Below are positions 25,805-32,827 of a stretch of DNA of 41,684 nt, piece after piece; position 1 is the stretch's first letter, and each line of letters starts with the position of its first letter. The translations under genes were made by a program, and so were the position numbers. The notes below the pieces were generated by a model that had not been told where the DNA came from, searched no databases, and saw only the letters and a list, made by a program, of their open reading frames with translations. Origin of the DNA: an uncultured Eubacteriales bacterium (lineage in GTDB: Bacteria > Bacillota > Clostridia > Lachnospirales > Lachnospiraceae); the NCBI GenBank assembly GCA_900316115.1, contig ONBN01000036.1, positions 1 to 41,684 of the forward strand. Reading direction: 5' to 3'.

Positions 25805-26103
25805 ATTGCATCTACCTCCGCTATGATCTGTCTGTTGGAGAATCCCTGGAGATCCATTGCTCCGGACGGACAGGTAACTGTACATGCACCACAGCCCTGG
25901 CAAAGTGCGTTATTCACAACTGCCACACGCCTTGTCTCACGTACTCCATGGTCATTTACCTGTACATCCTCATAGGAGATCGCTCCATATGGGCATACAT
26001 TCATACACTGGGAACATCCGTTACATGCAAGAGGATCTGCTTTTGCTGTACATGGGTTTGTAGTCAGCTTGTTCCGGAATATCCTTTGGTCCCTGGCATA
26101 CAC
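25795..26103 (-). pseudogene. hdrA: C-terminal ferredoxin part of hdrA, out of frame with the rest
   Basis: These 102 codons encode the normal HdrA C-terminus: two ferredoxin motifs CNGCSQCMNVCPYGAI and CQGCGACTVTCPSGAM, then the ending GFSNRQIIAEVDAI. The authentic portion probably begins at KLTTNPCTAKADPLAC (about 26071 downwards); the residues before it are the N-terminal hdrA coding sequence read in another frame. No ribosome site precedes the ATG at 26103, so independent translation is unlikely. It overlaps flxD by 10 bp at its stop. With the N-terminal fragment it would make a full-length HdrA if about 60 missing bases (length 2 mod 3) were restored. Confidence 0.75.
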
Positions 26104-27727
26104 CGGACAGGAAAATACCTGCGGTTGGTGATTCTACAGGACGAAGCTTTGCATGTGCTTCTGTAAGGAAATTATTTGTATCAATACTTGCAGTAAGCAT
26201 GGTTGCGATCTTACGTACATCTTTGTTTGGCTCAATGGCAGCTGCAAGAACAACCATATCTGCCTCCATCAGGATCTGTTTGTTGTCCAGAAGATCTGAT
26301 GCCTGTACCATTAAAGTTCCATCCGGCTGAGGAATTACCTTTCCAACCTGGCCTTTAATGTAGTTTACTCCATACTCTTCTACGGCTCTCCGGTAAAACT
26401 CATCAAAGTTCTTTCCAGGAGTACGTACATCAATATAAAATACGGTTACATTTGTATCCGGGTATTTATCCCTGATCAGCATTGCATGCTTTGCAGTATA
26501 CATGCAGCAGATCTTGGAACAGTAGCTTTTTCCTCTGTTATCAGAGCAGCGGCTTCCCACACACTGTACAAACACAATGTTCTTTGGTGCTTTTCCATCG
26601 GAAAGGCGCTCCAGATGACCCTTTGTAGGTCCTGCTGCATTCATCAGACGCTCCAGTTCCAGGGATGTGATCACATCCTTGCTCTGGCTGTAAGCATATT
26701 CATCATATTTATCAAGCTTGATCACATCAAAACCGGTTGCCACAACAATGGCTCCGTATTTCTTTGTTATGATCTCGTCCTGCTGTTCATAATCAATGGC
26801 TCCTGCTGCACAGTTCTTAGCGCAGGCACCGCATTTACCGGTTTTGAACTTGATACAGTTCACACGGTCGATCACAGGTACATTAGGAATGGCCTGTGCA
26901 AAAGGAATATAGATAGCACTGCGGTTGTTCAGTCCACGGTTAAATTCATTCGGGATCTTCTTGGACGGACATTTCTGGGAACATACACCACAGCCTGTAC
27001 ACTTGCTCATATCTACGCTTCTGGCTTTTTTACGGATATCTACTGTAAAATCGCCTACAAAGCCGCTGACCTTCTCTACTTCACTGTATGTATAGATGTT
27101 GATCTTCTCATGAGCTGCTGCTTCTACCATCTTAGGGGTAAGGATACATGCGGAGCAGTCCAGGGTAGGGAAGGTTTTGTCCAGCTGGGACATTCTTCCA
27201 CCAATACTTGGAAGCTTTTCCACAATATCCACTTCGTATCCTGCATCTGCAATATCAAGTGCAGACTGGATACCGGCAATACCACCGCCGATCACCAGGG
27301 CTCTTTTTGTAACCTGGCTCTCTCCCGGCTGAAGAGGCGCATCCAGATTTACTTTTGCAATAGCTGCTCTTGCAAGGATCACAGCCTTCTTGGTTGCTTC
27401 CTCCATGTCTTTATGGATCCAGGAGCAGTGCTCACGGATATTTGCGATCTCTACCATGTATGGGTTCAGGCCGGCCTTTTCCGCAGCTTTACGGAAAGTA
27501 GCCTCATGCATACGTGGGGAACAGGAACATACTACAACTCCTGTAAGATGTTTCTCTTTGATGGCATTAATGATCTTGGACTGTCCGGCCTCTGAACACA
27601 TATACTGGTAATCTTCTGCATGAACAACACCAGGCTCCATTTTTGCCATTTCAACTACTTTTTTTACATCTACTGTGGCTGCGATATTGGTACCACAGTG
27701 ACATACAAATACACCTATTCTCTGCAC
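26021..27727 (-). CDS. hdrA: HdrA, flavin and first Fe-S part; truncated by frameshift
   Basis: This 568-residue reading frame (GTG start at 27727, AGGAGG 10 bases upstream) covers most of HdrA, the FAD subunit that performs electron bifurcation in heterodisulfide-reductase complexes. Visible parts are the N-terminal VFVCHCGTNIA block and CSCSPRMHEATF, the FAD fold at LVIGGGIAGIQSALD, the cysteine block TLDCSACILTPKM, an inserted ferredoxin domain (CTGCGVCSQKCP, CGACAKNCAAGAI) and the terminal block SGVCQGPKDIPE. After DIPE the normal helical linker is missing and the frame runs into ten-odd unrelated residues and a stop at 26021. The C-terminal ferredoxin domain follows in another frame. So hdrA is split near 26071 by a likely deletion or an assembly error. 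It starts 7 bp behind hdrC. Confidence 0.88.
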   Translation of the reverse strand: MQRIGVFVCHCGTNIAATVDVKKVVEMAKMEPGVVHAEDYQYMCSEAGQSKIINAIKEKHLTGVVVCSCSPRMHEATFRKAAEKAGLNPYMVEIANIREHCSWIHKDMEEATKKAVILARAAIAKVNLDAPLQPGESQVTKRALVIGGGIAGIQSALDIADAGYEVDIVEKLPSIGGRMSQLDKTFPTLDCSACILTPKMVEAAAHEKINIYTYSEVEKVSGFVGDFTVDIRKKARSVDMSKCTGCGVCSQKCPSKKIPNEFNRGLNNRSAIYIPFAQAIPNVPVIDRVNCIKFKTGKCGACAKNCAAGAIDYEQQDEIITKKYGAIVVATGFDVIKLDKYDEYAYSQSKDVITSLELERLMNAAGPTKGHLERLSDGKAPKNIVFVQCVGSRCSDNRGKSYCSKICCMYTAKHAMLIRDKYPDTNVTVFYIDVRTPGKNFDEFYRRAVEEYGVNYIKGQVGKVIPQPDGTLMVQASDLLDNKQILMEADMVVLAAAIEPNKDVRKIATMLTASIDTNNFLTEAHAKLRPVESPTAGIFLSGVCQGPKDIPEQADYKPMYSKSRSSCM

Positions 27728-27734
27728 CAGTCTC

Positions 27735-28139
27735 TCACCTCCTGTATCTTCTGAATGCACTGACTAACAGCTGCTGAGGCGTTTCATCATCGATCAGTTC
27801 CGGGATCTCATCTGCTTTCAGATAATTCTGTCCCTTTTCCCTGATCACGATCTGTCTTGCAGCATCGATCAGTTTTCCTGGTTTTACATCTCTTGGGCAA
27901 CGCTCCACACATGCAAAGCAGGAAAGACATTTCCACAGGGATTTTGACTGGGCAAGTGCCTCAATATCCCCATTCTGTACATAGGATACAAACTGATGCG
28001 GCTTGATATCCATCTCATTAAATGCCGGACAGGTTGCAGAGCATTTGCCGCATTTCATACATTTCAGAGGATTTACTCCTGAGATCTCTTTGATCCGTTC
28101 TGCAGCATTTGCAGTATTTCCATATGTATAAGCACTCAT
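27735..28139 (-). CDS. hdrC: HdrC, 4Fe-4S subunit of heterodisulfide-reductase-like complex
   Basis: This 134-residue protein has two four-cysteine ferredoxin motifs, CMKCGKCSATCPAF and CLSCFACVERCPRD, with the HdrC-typical FNEMDIKPHQFVSYVQNGD between them. HdrC carries electrons between the HdrA flavin and the HdrB active-site clusters. Its ATG overlaps the last base of the hdrB stop (TAATG) and it is followed 7 bp later by hdrA, the order hdrB-hdrC-hdrA. No fusion to HdrB is seen, unlike HdrD-type proteins. Confidence 0.9.
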   Translation of the reverse strand: MSAYTYGNTANAAERIKEISGVNPLKCMKCGKCSATCPAFNEMDIKPHQFVSYVQNGDIEALAQSKSLWKCLSCFACVERCPRDVKPGKLIDAARQIVIREKGQNYLKADEIPELIDDETPQQLLVSAFRRYRR

Positions 28140-28933
28140 TACTCTGCCACCTCCTCTTTCACGCCCAGCGCTTCAGCAAGAAGCTCTGTGAAATAGTATA
28201 CAGGAAGTTTTCCGTTTCCGTTCTTTTTCAGGTTATACATGCAAAGCGGACAGGCCGTGATCAGCATCTCTGCACCAAAACCTTCTGCACTGTCCATGAT
28301 CTTTTTACACATATTCTGTGCCATATCCTTTTCTTTCAGGGAAATATATCCACCGCAGCATTCATTACGGAAAGGATAGATCACCGGCTCACCGCCGATA
28401 GCACGGATAAAATCTTCTATAATGGAAGGATTTTCCGGATTATCAAATCCCAGTATTTTTCCAGGTCTTAACAAAAGGCACCCATAATAAGCACCTATTT
28501 TTCTGCCCTTTAACGGATTTACAACCTTTTCTTTGATCTTATCAAAGCCTACCCTGTCTCTTAATACCTCCAGGTAATGGAGAACGGTTGTTTCTCCTGC
28601 ATAGGGTGTTTCAAATTTCAGGTAATTGTTGGCTCTGGTGCGGATATCCTCCACATTTTGCATATCATCATTGACTCTTTTGATCACATGATGACAGGCG
28701 GAACAGACTGTTACCAGATCCTGGCCTTTTTCCCTGGCCTGCTCCAATGCACGGACAGAAGAAAGCTTTGTGGCAATTTCATCGCTTCCCAGCGGATAAA
28801 CACCGCCGCAGCACTGCCAGTCTTCGATTTCTTCCAGTTCAAATCCAAGCGCCTTGGCAGAAGCCCTGGCATAGGTGTCCAGGTCTTTTGCTTTGTTTTT
28901 CAGGGTACATCCCGGATAATAACTGTACTTCAT
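28139..28933 (-). CDS. hdrB: HdrB, CCG-domain subunit of heterodisulfide-reductase-like complex
   Basis: This 264-residue protein begins YSYYPGCTLKNKAKDLD and contains two CCG domains: the first with CCGGVYPLG and CSACHHVIKR, the second with CCGGYISLKEKDMA and ACPLCMYNLKKN. In methanogen HdrB these cysteines bind two non-cubane [4Fe-4S] clusters that cleave the CoM-S-S-CoB disulfide. Both full CCG motifs are kept here although the organism should lack coenzymes M and B, so the partner is either another disulfide or an electron-transfer role towards FrdB. It is the first gene of the long operon and has its own promoter 43 bp upstream. A generic 'CoB-CoM heterodisulfide reductase' label would mislead about the substrate. 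Confidence 0.9.
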   Translation of the reverse strand: MKYSYYPGCTLKNKAKDLDTYARASAKALGFELEEIEDWQCCGGVYPLGSDEIATKLSSVRALEQAREKGQDLVTVCSACHHVIKRVNDDMQNVEDIRTRANNYLKFETPYAGETTVLHYLEVLRDRVGFDKIKEKVVNPLKGRKIGAYYGCLLLRPGKILGFDNPENPSIIEDFIRAIGGEPVIYPFRNECCGGYISLKEKDMAQNMCKKIMDSAEGFGAEMLITACPLCMYNLKKNGNGKLPVYYFTELLAEALGVKEEVAE

Positions 28934-28975
28934 AATCCTGCTATCCTTTCTTTGTTTCTTAGCATTTTCTATCGT

Positions 28976-29004
28976 TTTATAGCAAATATATTTATATACA
29001 GCAA
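28976..29004 (-). promoter_or_regulatory. Promoter of the hdr-flx-frd-fum operon
   Basis: On the minus strand TTGCTG (29004-28999) and TATAAA (28981-28976) are separated by 17 bases. The predicted leader is about 35 nt. The spacer is an AT palindrome-like stretch. A Rex consensus is not obvious here, in contrast to the mdh promoter. Confidence 0.55.
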
Positions 29005-29075
29005 CCTTTTATCTTGTATTTCAGCTGCTGGTATATTCAGAAATTAATAGGAATCAACACGTTATTTTGTATTTT

Positions 29076-29200
29076 CAAGTCGAGCAGCTGCGAGACTTGG
29101 CGCGTGATTCTGGTCAGCGTAAGCTGACATATTCTTTACAGAATCACTGCGCATCCTCGCGGAGCGTTTATCTCAGTCGGAGATTGGAGACTGAGATAAA
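29076..29200. other. Multi-hairpin intergenic element between mdh and hdrB
   Basis: About 125 bp with little coding potential fold into a series of strong stems. CAAGTC/GACTTG (29076-29099) encloses GCAGCTGC. GCGCGTGATTCTG (29100-29112) pairs with CAGAATCAC-t-GCGC (29139-29152) and encloses an inner hairpin GTCAGC-GTAA-GCTGAC (29113-29128). TTTATCTCAGTC (29167-29178) pairs perfectly with GACTGAGATAAA (29189-29200). With the mdh terminator at 29231-29250 this makes a structured block of ~175 bp. It could be a dispersed palindromic repeat, a small RNA or an mRNA-processing region. I do not recognise a known Rfam family. Confidence 0.55.
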
Positions 29201-29230
29201 ATCAAATCAAAACTATTTTGGACATAATAG

Positions 29231-29250
29231 GGGAGCCGCAAGCGGCTCCC
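29231..29250 (-). terminator. GC-rich hairpin after mdh, likely terminator
   Basis: GGGAGCCG-CAAG-CGGCTCCC is a perfect 8-bp stem (9 bp if the loop is tightened) 15 bp past the mdh stop. On the minus strand it is followed by a T-rich but interrupted tract. Together with the separate hdrB promoter it suggests that mdh is its own transcript. Confidence 0.55.
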
Positions 29251-29265
29251 AATATATACGCAATT

Positions 29266-30213
29266 TTACAGATCGATCTGTGCAATAACATTTTTCAGGG
29301 CGTCAGCACTCTTTCTCAACTGTTCAATTTCATTCTTATTCATACGCATTGGTACTTTTCCCTGGATACCATTAGGTCCTACCAAGGTAAGTGTACTTAA
29401 GCATACGTCTTCAATACCATACTCTCCATGCATCATGGAAGAAACAGTGGTAATAGTATCAGATGCTGCAAGTACCAGATTGACCAGCTTGCATACAGTT
29501 ACAGATACAGCATAGAAAGTAGCCCCTTTCTTTGCAATGATCTGGCCACCGGACTTCTGGACATAATTCAGCATTGCCTCTTTGTCAATTGGCTGGATCT
29601 CTTTTCCAAGCGCTTTCATATTCTCATAATATTCATCTACACTTACACCTGAGATATAAGCGCCTGTCCACGGAATAAAGGAAGTATCCCCATGCTCACC
29701 GAATACATATGCATGGATATTTCCCTGTGCTACCTTGAAATGCTCAGAGATACCGCAGCGAAGACGTGCTGTATCCAGCAGCGTACCGGAACCGATCACC
29801 TGTTTCTCCGGAATACCGGAAATCTTGGTAAATACATAAGTCATAATATCTACCGGATTGCTTACGATAATGTAAATAGCATTAGGTGCTTCCTTTGCGA
29901 TCTTTGGAGCAATGTCTTTCATAATATTTACATTTGTCTGTGTAAGCTCGATCCTGGTCTGTCCTGGCTTTCTGGCAATCCCGGATGTGATGATTACAAT
30001 GTCAGAATCCTTAGCGTCCTCATAATCTCCTGCGATCATGGAAATCGGACTTCTAAAGCAGGTACCCTGAAGGATATCCATCACTTCGCCTTCTACCTTT
30101 TCCTTGTTAATATCGATCATAACGATTTCAGACGCAATCGCCTCACTTGCCAAAGTATAAGCGATGGTAGAACCTACGCTGCCTGCACCAATAATAGTAA
30201 TTTTGCTACTCAT
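29266..30213 (-). CDS. mdh: NAD-dependent malate dehydrogenase (LDH/MDH superfamily)
   Basis: This 315-residue enzyme has the nucleotide fold GAGSVGSTIAYTLAS and an aspartate at the end of strand 2 (MIDIN, D34) that selects NAD. The catalytic residues are R87, D147, R150 and H174 (HGDTSFIPW). The specificity residue, equivalent to LDH position 102, is arginine (R81 in GIARKPGQTR). Arginine there favours the extra carboxylate of oxaloacetate/malate, while lactate dehydrogenases have glutamine (QKPGETR). The call is therefore malate dehydrogenase, reducing oxaloacetate, although automatic pipelines may say L-lactate dehydrogenase. The start is the ATG at 30213 (GGAAGGAA upstream); 23 in-frame codons before it are leader. 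It lies directly upstream of the hdr-flx-frd-fum operon and has its own promoter and terminator. Confidence 0.83.
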   Translation of the reverse strand: MSSKITIIGAGSVGSTIAYTLASEAIASEIVMIDINKEKVEGEVMDILQGTCFRSPISMIAGDYEDAKDSDIVIITSGIARKPGQTRIELTQTNVNIMKDIAPKIAKEAPNAIYIIVSNPVDIMTYVFTKISGIPEKQVIGSGTLLDTARLRCGISEHFKVAQGNIHAYVFGEHGDTSFIPWTGAYISGVSVDEYYENMKALGKEIQPIDKEAMLNYVQKSGGQIIAKKGATFYAVSVTVCKLVNLVLAASDTITTVSSMMHGEYGIEDVCLSTLTLVGPNGIQGKVPMRMNKNEIEQLRKSADALKNVIAQIDL

Positions 30214-30375
30214 AACCCGTTCCTTCCTTCTTCCTCTCGTCTTTTTTTTAACAATTATCTGAATAAAAAAACAGAACCACAACTCTCATCTTCTGCTCTA
30301 CCAATATTTTCATTCAAATACAGGCATATTCCCTCTTCTCCGCATAAATAGAATTCAGTTCAGTTCCGCACTACT

Positions 30376-30404
30376 AAGATACCATAATGATAATATTTTA
30401 ACAA
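30376..30404 (-). promoter_or_regulatory. mdh promoter
   Basis: On the minus strand TTGTTA (30404-30399) and TATCTT (30381-30376) are separated by 17 bases. The -35 is part of the candidate Rex operator. The leader would be about 155 nt to the ATG at 30213. Confidence 0.5.
30387..30404. promoter_or_regulatory. Candidate Rex operator at the mdh promoter
   Basis: On the minus strand this reads TTGTTAAAATATTATCAT, matching the Rex consensus TTGTTAA-N4-TTAACAA at 12 of the 14 specified positions, with one half site perfect. It overlaps the -35, so bound Rex would block transcription. Rex leaves DNA when NADH is high, which fits induction of an NADH-consuming pathway. No rex gene is in the window. 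Confidence 0.5.
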
Positions 30405-30574
30405 GTTTTTTTTTCGTATTTCAAGAATATCAGCATGTTGCACATTTTTTATCGTTAATTTTTATGTGTATTGTATTAAATTAAGAGTTTACGCGCTATT
30501 TTTATAAACATATGTCCAGTTCTATAAAATCTTAAACAGACATGTCACTTTTACGCTTTAAATTTTTACAAAAA

Positions 30575-30665
30575 AAGAACCATTGTGATAAAAAATTATC
30601 ACACAGTCACCCAACACATTCTCTATTACATGCTGCTGAGCAACTGCCAGATCACAATGGTTCTT
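30575..30665 (-). terminator. Long inverted repeat after pepT, probable terminator with alternative fold
   Basis: Fifteen bases at 30651-30665 (minus strand AAGAACCATTGTGAT) pair perfectly with 30575-30589, across a 61-nt loop, and the second arm runs into TTTTTTTG. This is a terminator-like end for pepT. The second arm can instead form a local hairpin TGTGATAA-TTTT-TTATCACA, so two exclusive folds exist. It may be an ordinary terminator with an odd loop or a conditional one. Confidence 0.55.
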
Positions 30666-30676
30666 ATCCTATTATT

Positions 30677-31903
30677 TTATTTCACAGGCTCTGCATACCG
30701 CTTCACGATCCCTTTCAGGATCTCCACCACCAGATCCATGCCCTCTACAGTGATATGCTCACAGGGGCCATGGGCTGCATAGCCGCCGGTACCAAGATTA
30801 GGGCAGGGAAGACCCATGTAGGACAGCCTTGCCCCGTCTGTGCCCCCACGGATGGGTACTGTTACAGGGGACAGACCTGCTTCCTGTGCTGCCTGCTTTG
30901 CATTCTCGATCAGGTGCATACATGGCTCAATTTTTTCTTTCATGTTCCGGTACTGCTCCTTAATAGTCAATGTGACTGTACCGGCACCGTATTTTTCATT
31001 AAGAAGCTTTGCAATATGCTTCATGGTAGAAATCCTTGCTTCAAACAGATGGCTGTCATGGTCACGAATAATGTAAACCATACTTGCCTGTGCAATATCC
31101 CCGTTCAGGTCGCAAAGATGGTAAAAGCCTTCATATTCTTCTGTATACCTTGGTGTCTCCCCTGAAGGAAGCATATTATGAAATTCTACCGCTACCTGTA
31201 CAGCATTCACCAGGGTATTTTTGCTGCTGCCAGGATGCACTGGAAAGCCCTTGATCTGTACCTCTGCACCTGCAGCATTGAAGTTCTCGTATTCCAGTTC
31301 GTTCTCCACACCGCCATCTACAGTATAGGCAAAATCGGCGCCGAAATTCTCTATATCAAAATAATCAGCACCTCTGCCGATCTCTTCATCCGGAGTAAAC
31401 CCAATGCAGATCTTTCCATGGGGGATATCCTCTTTCAGAAGGATCTCTGCCAGAGTCATGATCTCTGCGATCCCGGCCTTGTCATCTCCACCAAGGAGAG
31501 TAGTTCCGTCTGTGGTGATCAGTGTTCTGCCTTTCAGTGAGGAAAGGTGCGGAAAATCAGCCGGATCCAGGAAAAGTCCGCTATTTCCCAGTGCTACCCT
31601 GCTGCCATCATAATCCTCGATGATCTGAGGATTCACACCTTCTCCGGAAAAATCCGGTGCTGTATCCATATGGGCAATAAACCCGATCCCTGGTGCATCC
31701 TCATAACCCTTTGAAGCAGGGATCTCACCATACACATAGCATTTGTCATCTATACGCACATTGCTGATCCCCAGCTCCTGCATTTCCTGAGCCAGCTTGT
31801 TTCCCAGGTCAAACTGTCTCTGAGTGGAAGGTATTGTCTCACTGTTATCATCACTTGTGGTATACACCCTGATATACTTTAAAAAACGCTCATACGCTCT
31901 CAT
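30677..31903 (-). CDS. pepT: Peptidase T (tripeptide aminopeptidase)
   Basis: This 408-residue M20-family zinc aminopeptidase releases N-terminal residues from tripeptides in the cytosol. Motifs in order are GFIAHMDTAPDFSG (first zinc histidine and the following Asp), TLLGGDDKAGIAEIM (bridging aspartate), GFTPDEEIGRGAD (catalytic and metal Glu pair), YTVDGG, and the C-terminal PIRGGTDGARLSYMGLPCPN plus HGPCEHITVEGM. The length is standard. It follows the membrane-protein gene by 27 bp with GGGAGAAG as ribosome site, so the two are co-transcribed. It is close to the opp importer and would complete the use of imported peptides, though it is on a separate transcript. Confidence 0.95.
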   Translation of the reverse strand: MRAYERFLKYIRVYTTSDDNSETIPSTQRQFDLGNKLAQEMQELGISNVRIDDKCYVYGEIPASKGYEDAPGIGFIAHMDTAPDFSGEGVNPQIIEDYDGSRVALGNSGLFLDPADFPHLSSLKGRTLITTDGTTLLGGDDKAGIAEIMTLAEILLKEDIPHGKICIGFTPDEEIGRGADYFDIENFGADFAYTVDGGVENELEYENFNAAGAEVQIKGFPVHPGSSKNTLVNAVQVAVEFHNMLPSGETPRYTEEYEGFYHLCDLNGDIAQASMVYIIRDHDSHLFEARISTMKHIAKLLNEKYGAGTVTLTIKEQYRNMKEKIEPCMHLIENAKQAAQEAGLSPVTVPIRGGTDGARLSYMGLPCPNLGTGGYAAHGPCEHITVEGMDLVVEILKGIVKRYAEPVK

Positions 31904-31930
31904 AATTACTCTTCTCCCTGTTTTGTTTTA

Positions 31931-32680
31931 TCAACTTATTTCCTGTTTTTCTTTATCAACCTCTGCAGCATGCATTTCCTGTTTTGCTTCGCCGTCTGAC
32001 TGTATCCCTTCTGACGCCTGCACGGCATCTGCCTGAGGCTCCCTTTCGCCTTCCGGCTGGATCTCTTCTGATGTATCCTGTGTGTAATCTGCCTGCATCA
32101 TGGCACGTTCACGCAGGCTTTTCTTTGGTGCTGCCGGCTGGGCTGCTGCCTGTCTTCTGGCCTGCTGTCTTTTCTTCATATCCACTGCATAGACACGCTT
32201 AGGATCTTCCTTTGCCAGCTTCCGAAAGCCCCAGGCTCCCCATAAAATAAACAGTGGGATCCCAATTGCTGTAAAAAGCATCCCCAGGCTCATCAGCTTG
32301 GAGAAACAAAGAAAGACTTCCATCAAAGCCTCCACAACCAAAAGCACAAGAGCAATCCGGAGCATCGTAGTCGCCTTGTCTACCCGGTTACTGTACCGTA
32401 CACTGCTGATCCCTGCAAAAACCTCCACAACTGCCAGGATCACAAACAATATGCCTACCAGCCTGAGAAACGGAACCTGCATGTTTGTCTTTTCAAGAAG
32501 CTCCACATATTCCTTGGTTCCTGCGGCTGCCTTAGAGGCGATCACCAGAAAATTGATCCCGTACAGCAAAGTCGATGTAATGGCTGTAAACAAAAGGAAT
32601 CCACCGCCGAATAACAGGCACATCCTGCCGGTTGCAGCTTTCCGCACAGCCTTCTGCTGATCTAATACGTCCATATTCAT
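31931..32680 (-). CDS. Four-helix membrane protein with charged C-terminal tail, unknown function
   Basis: This protein of about 249 residues is not one I recognise. It has four hydrophobic segments: LLFGGGFLLFTAITSTLLYG, LVGILFVILAVVEVFAG, MLRIALVLLVVEALMEVFL and LGMLFTAIGIPLFILWGAWG. A basic stretch follows (KKRQQARRQ), then ~75 residues of Glu/Gln/Ala-rich, probably disordered cytoplasmic tail. The ATG at 32680 best fits the spacing from AAGG; two other in-frame ATGs lie within 12 bases. It has a good promoter (32706-32734) and heads a two-gene transcript with pepT. No enzymatic motif is visible. Confidence 0.7.
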   Translation of the reverse strand: MNMDVLDQQKAVRKAATGRMCLLFGGGFLLFTAITSTLLYGINFLVIASKAAAGTKEYVELLEKTNMQVPFLRLVGILFVILAVVEVFAGISSVRYSNRVDKATTMLRIALVLLVVEALMEVFLCFSKLMSLGMLFTAIGIPLFILWGAWGFRKLAKEDPKRVYAVDMKKRQQARRQAAAQPAAPKKSLRERAMMQADYTQDTSEEIQPEGEREPQADAVQASEGIQSDGEAKQEMHAAEVDKEKQEIS

Positions 32681-32705
32681 TACCATCCTTTCTCATGTTA
32701 AAGGA

Positions 32706-32734
32706 AGTATACCATGCCTCTTAATCCGGGTCAA
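32706..32734 (-). promoter_or_regulatory. Promoter of the membrane protein-pepT transcript
   Basis: On the minus strand TTGACC (32734-32729) and TATACT (32711-32706) are separated by 17 bases. It begins just downstream of the oppA terminator and gives a leader of only about 20 nt. Confidence 0.7.
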
Positions 32735-32742
32735 TGCAGAGC

Positions 32743-32793
32743 AAAAAAACAGGGACAGCCCTGCCACATTTCTGTGATAGAACTGCCCCTGTC
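32743..32793 (-). terminator. Terminator of the opp operon
   Basis: On the minus strand GACAGGGGCAG pairs with CTGTCCCTGT around a ~30-nt loop and is followed by TTTTTTTGC. It lies 35 bp past the oppA stop. Confidence 0.8.
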
Positions 32794-32827
32794 AAAGGCT
32801 TACAAAGCAGATTTCCCAACGGAAAAT

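Noticed and set aside
26060-26085. Programmed ribosomal frameshift in hdrA
   Set aside because: No slippery heptamer or following stem-loop is seen, and the conserved linker itself is missing, so slippage alone could not restore a normal protein.
25795-26103. The C-terminal hdrA piece as an independent ferredoxin gene
   Set aside because: No ribosome site precedes its ATG, and its first residues are hdrA coding sequence read in another frame. It fits the missing HdrA C-terminus exactly.
26486-27595. 369-codon frame on the plus strand opposite hdrA, and similar long antisense frames
   Set aside because: They have no recognisable domains or ribosome sites and mirror well-supported genes on the other strand.
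28976-29004. Rex site in the hdrB promoter
   Set aside because: The AT-rich spacer has some symmetry, but the TTGTTA/TAACAA half sites are absent.
29067-29288. Open reading frame of 73 codons across the hairpin block between mdh and hdrB
   Set aside because: It lies on the strand opposite to the genes around it, runs into mdh, has no ribosome site and is explained by the inverted repeats, which keep frames open.
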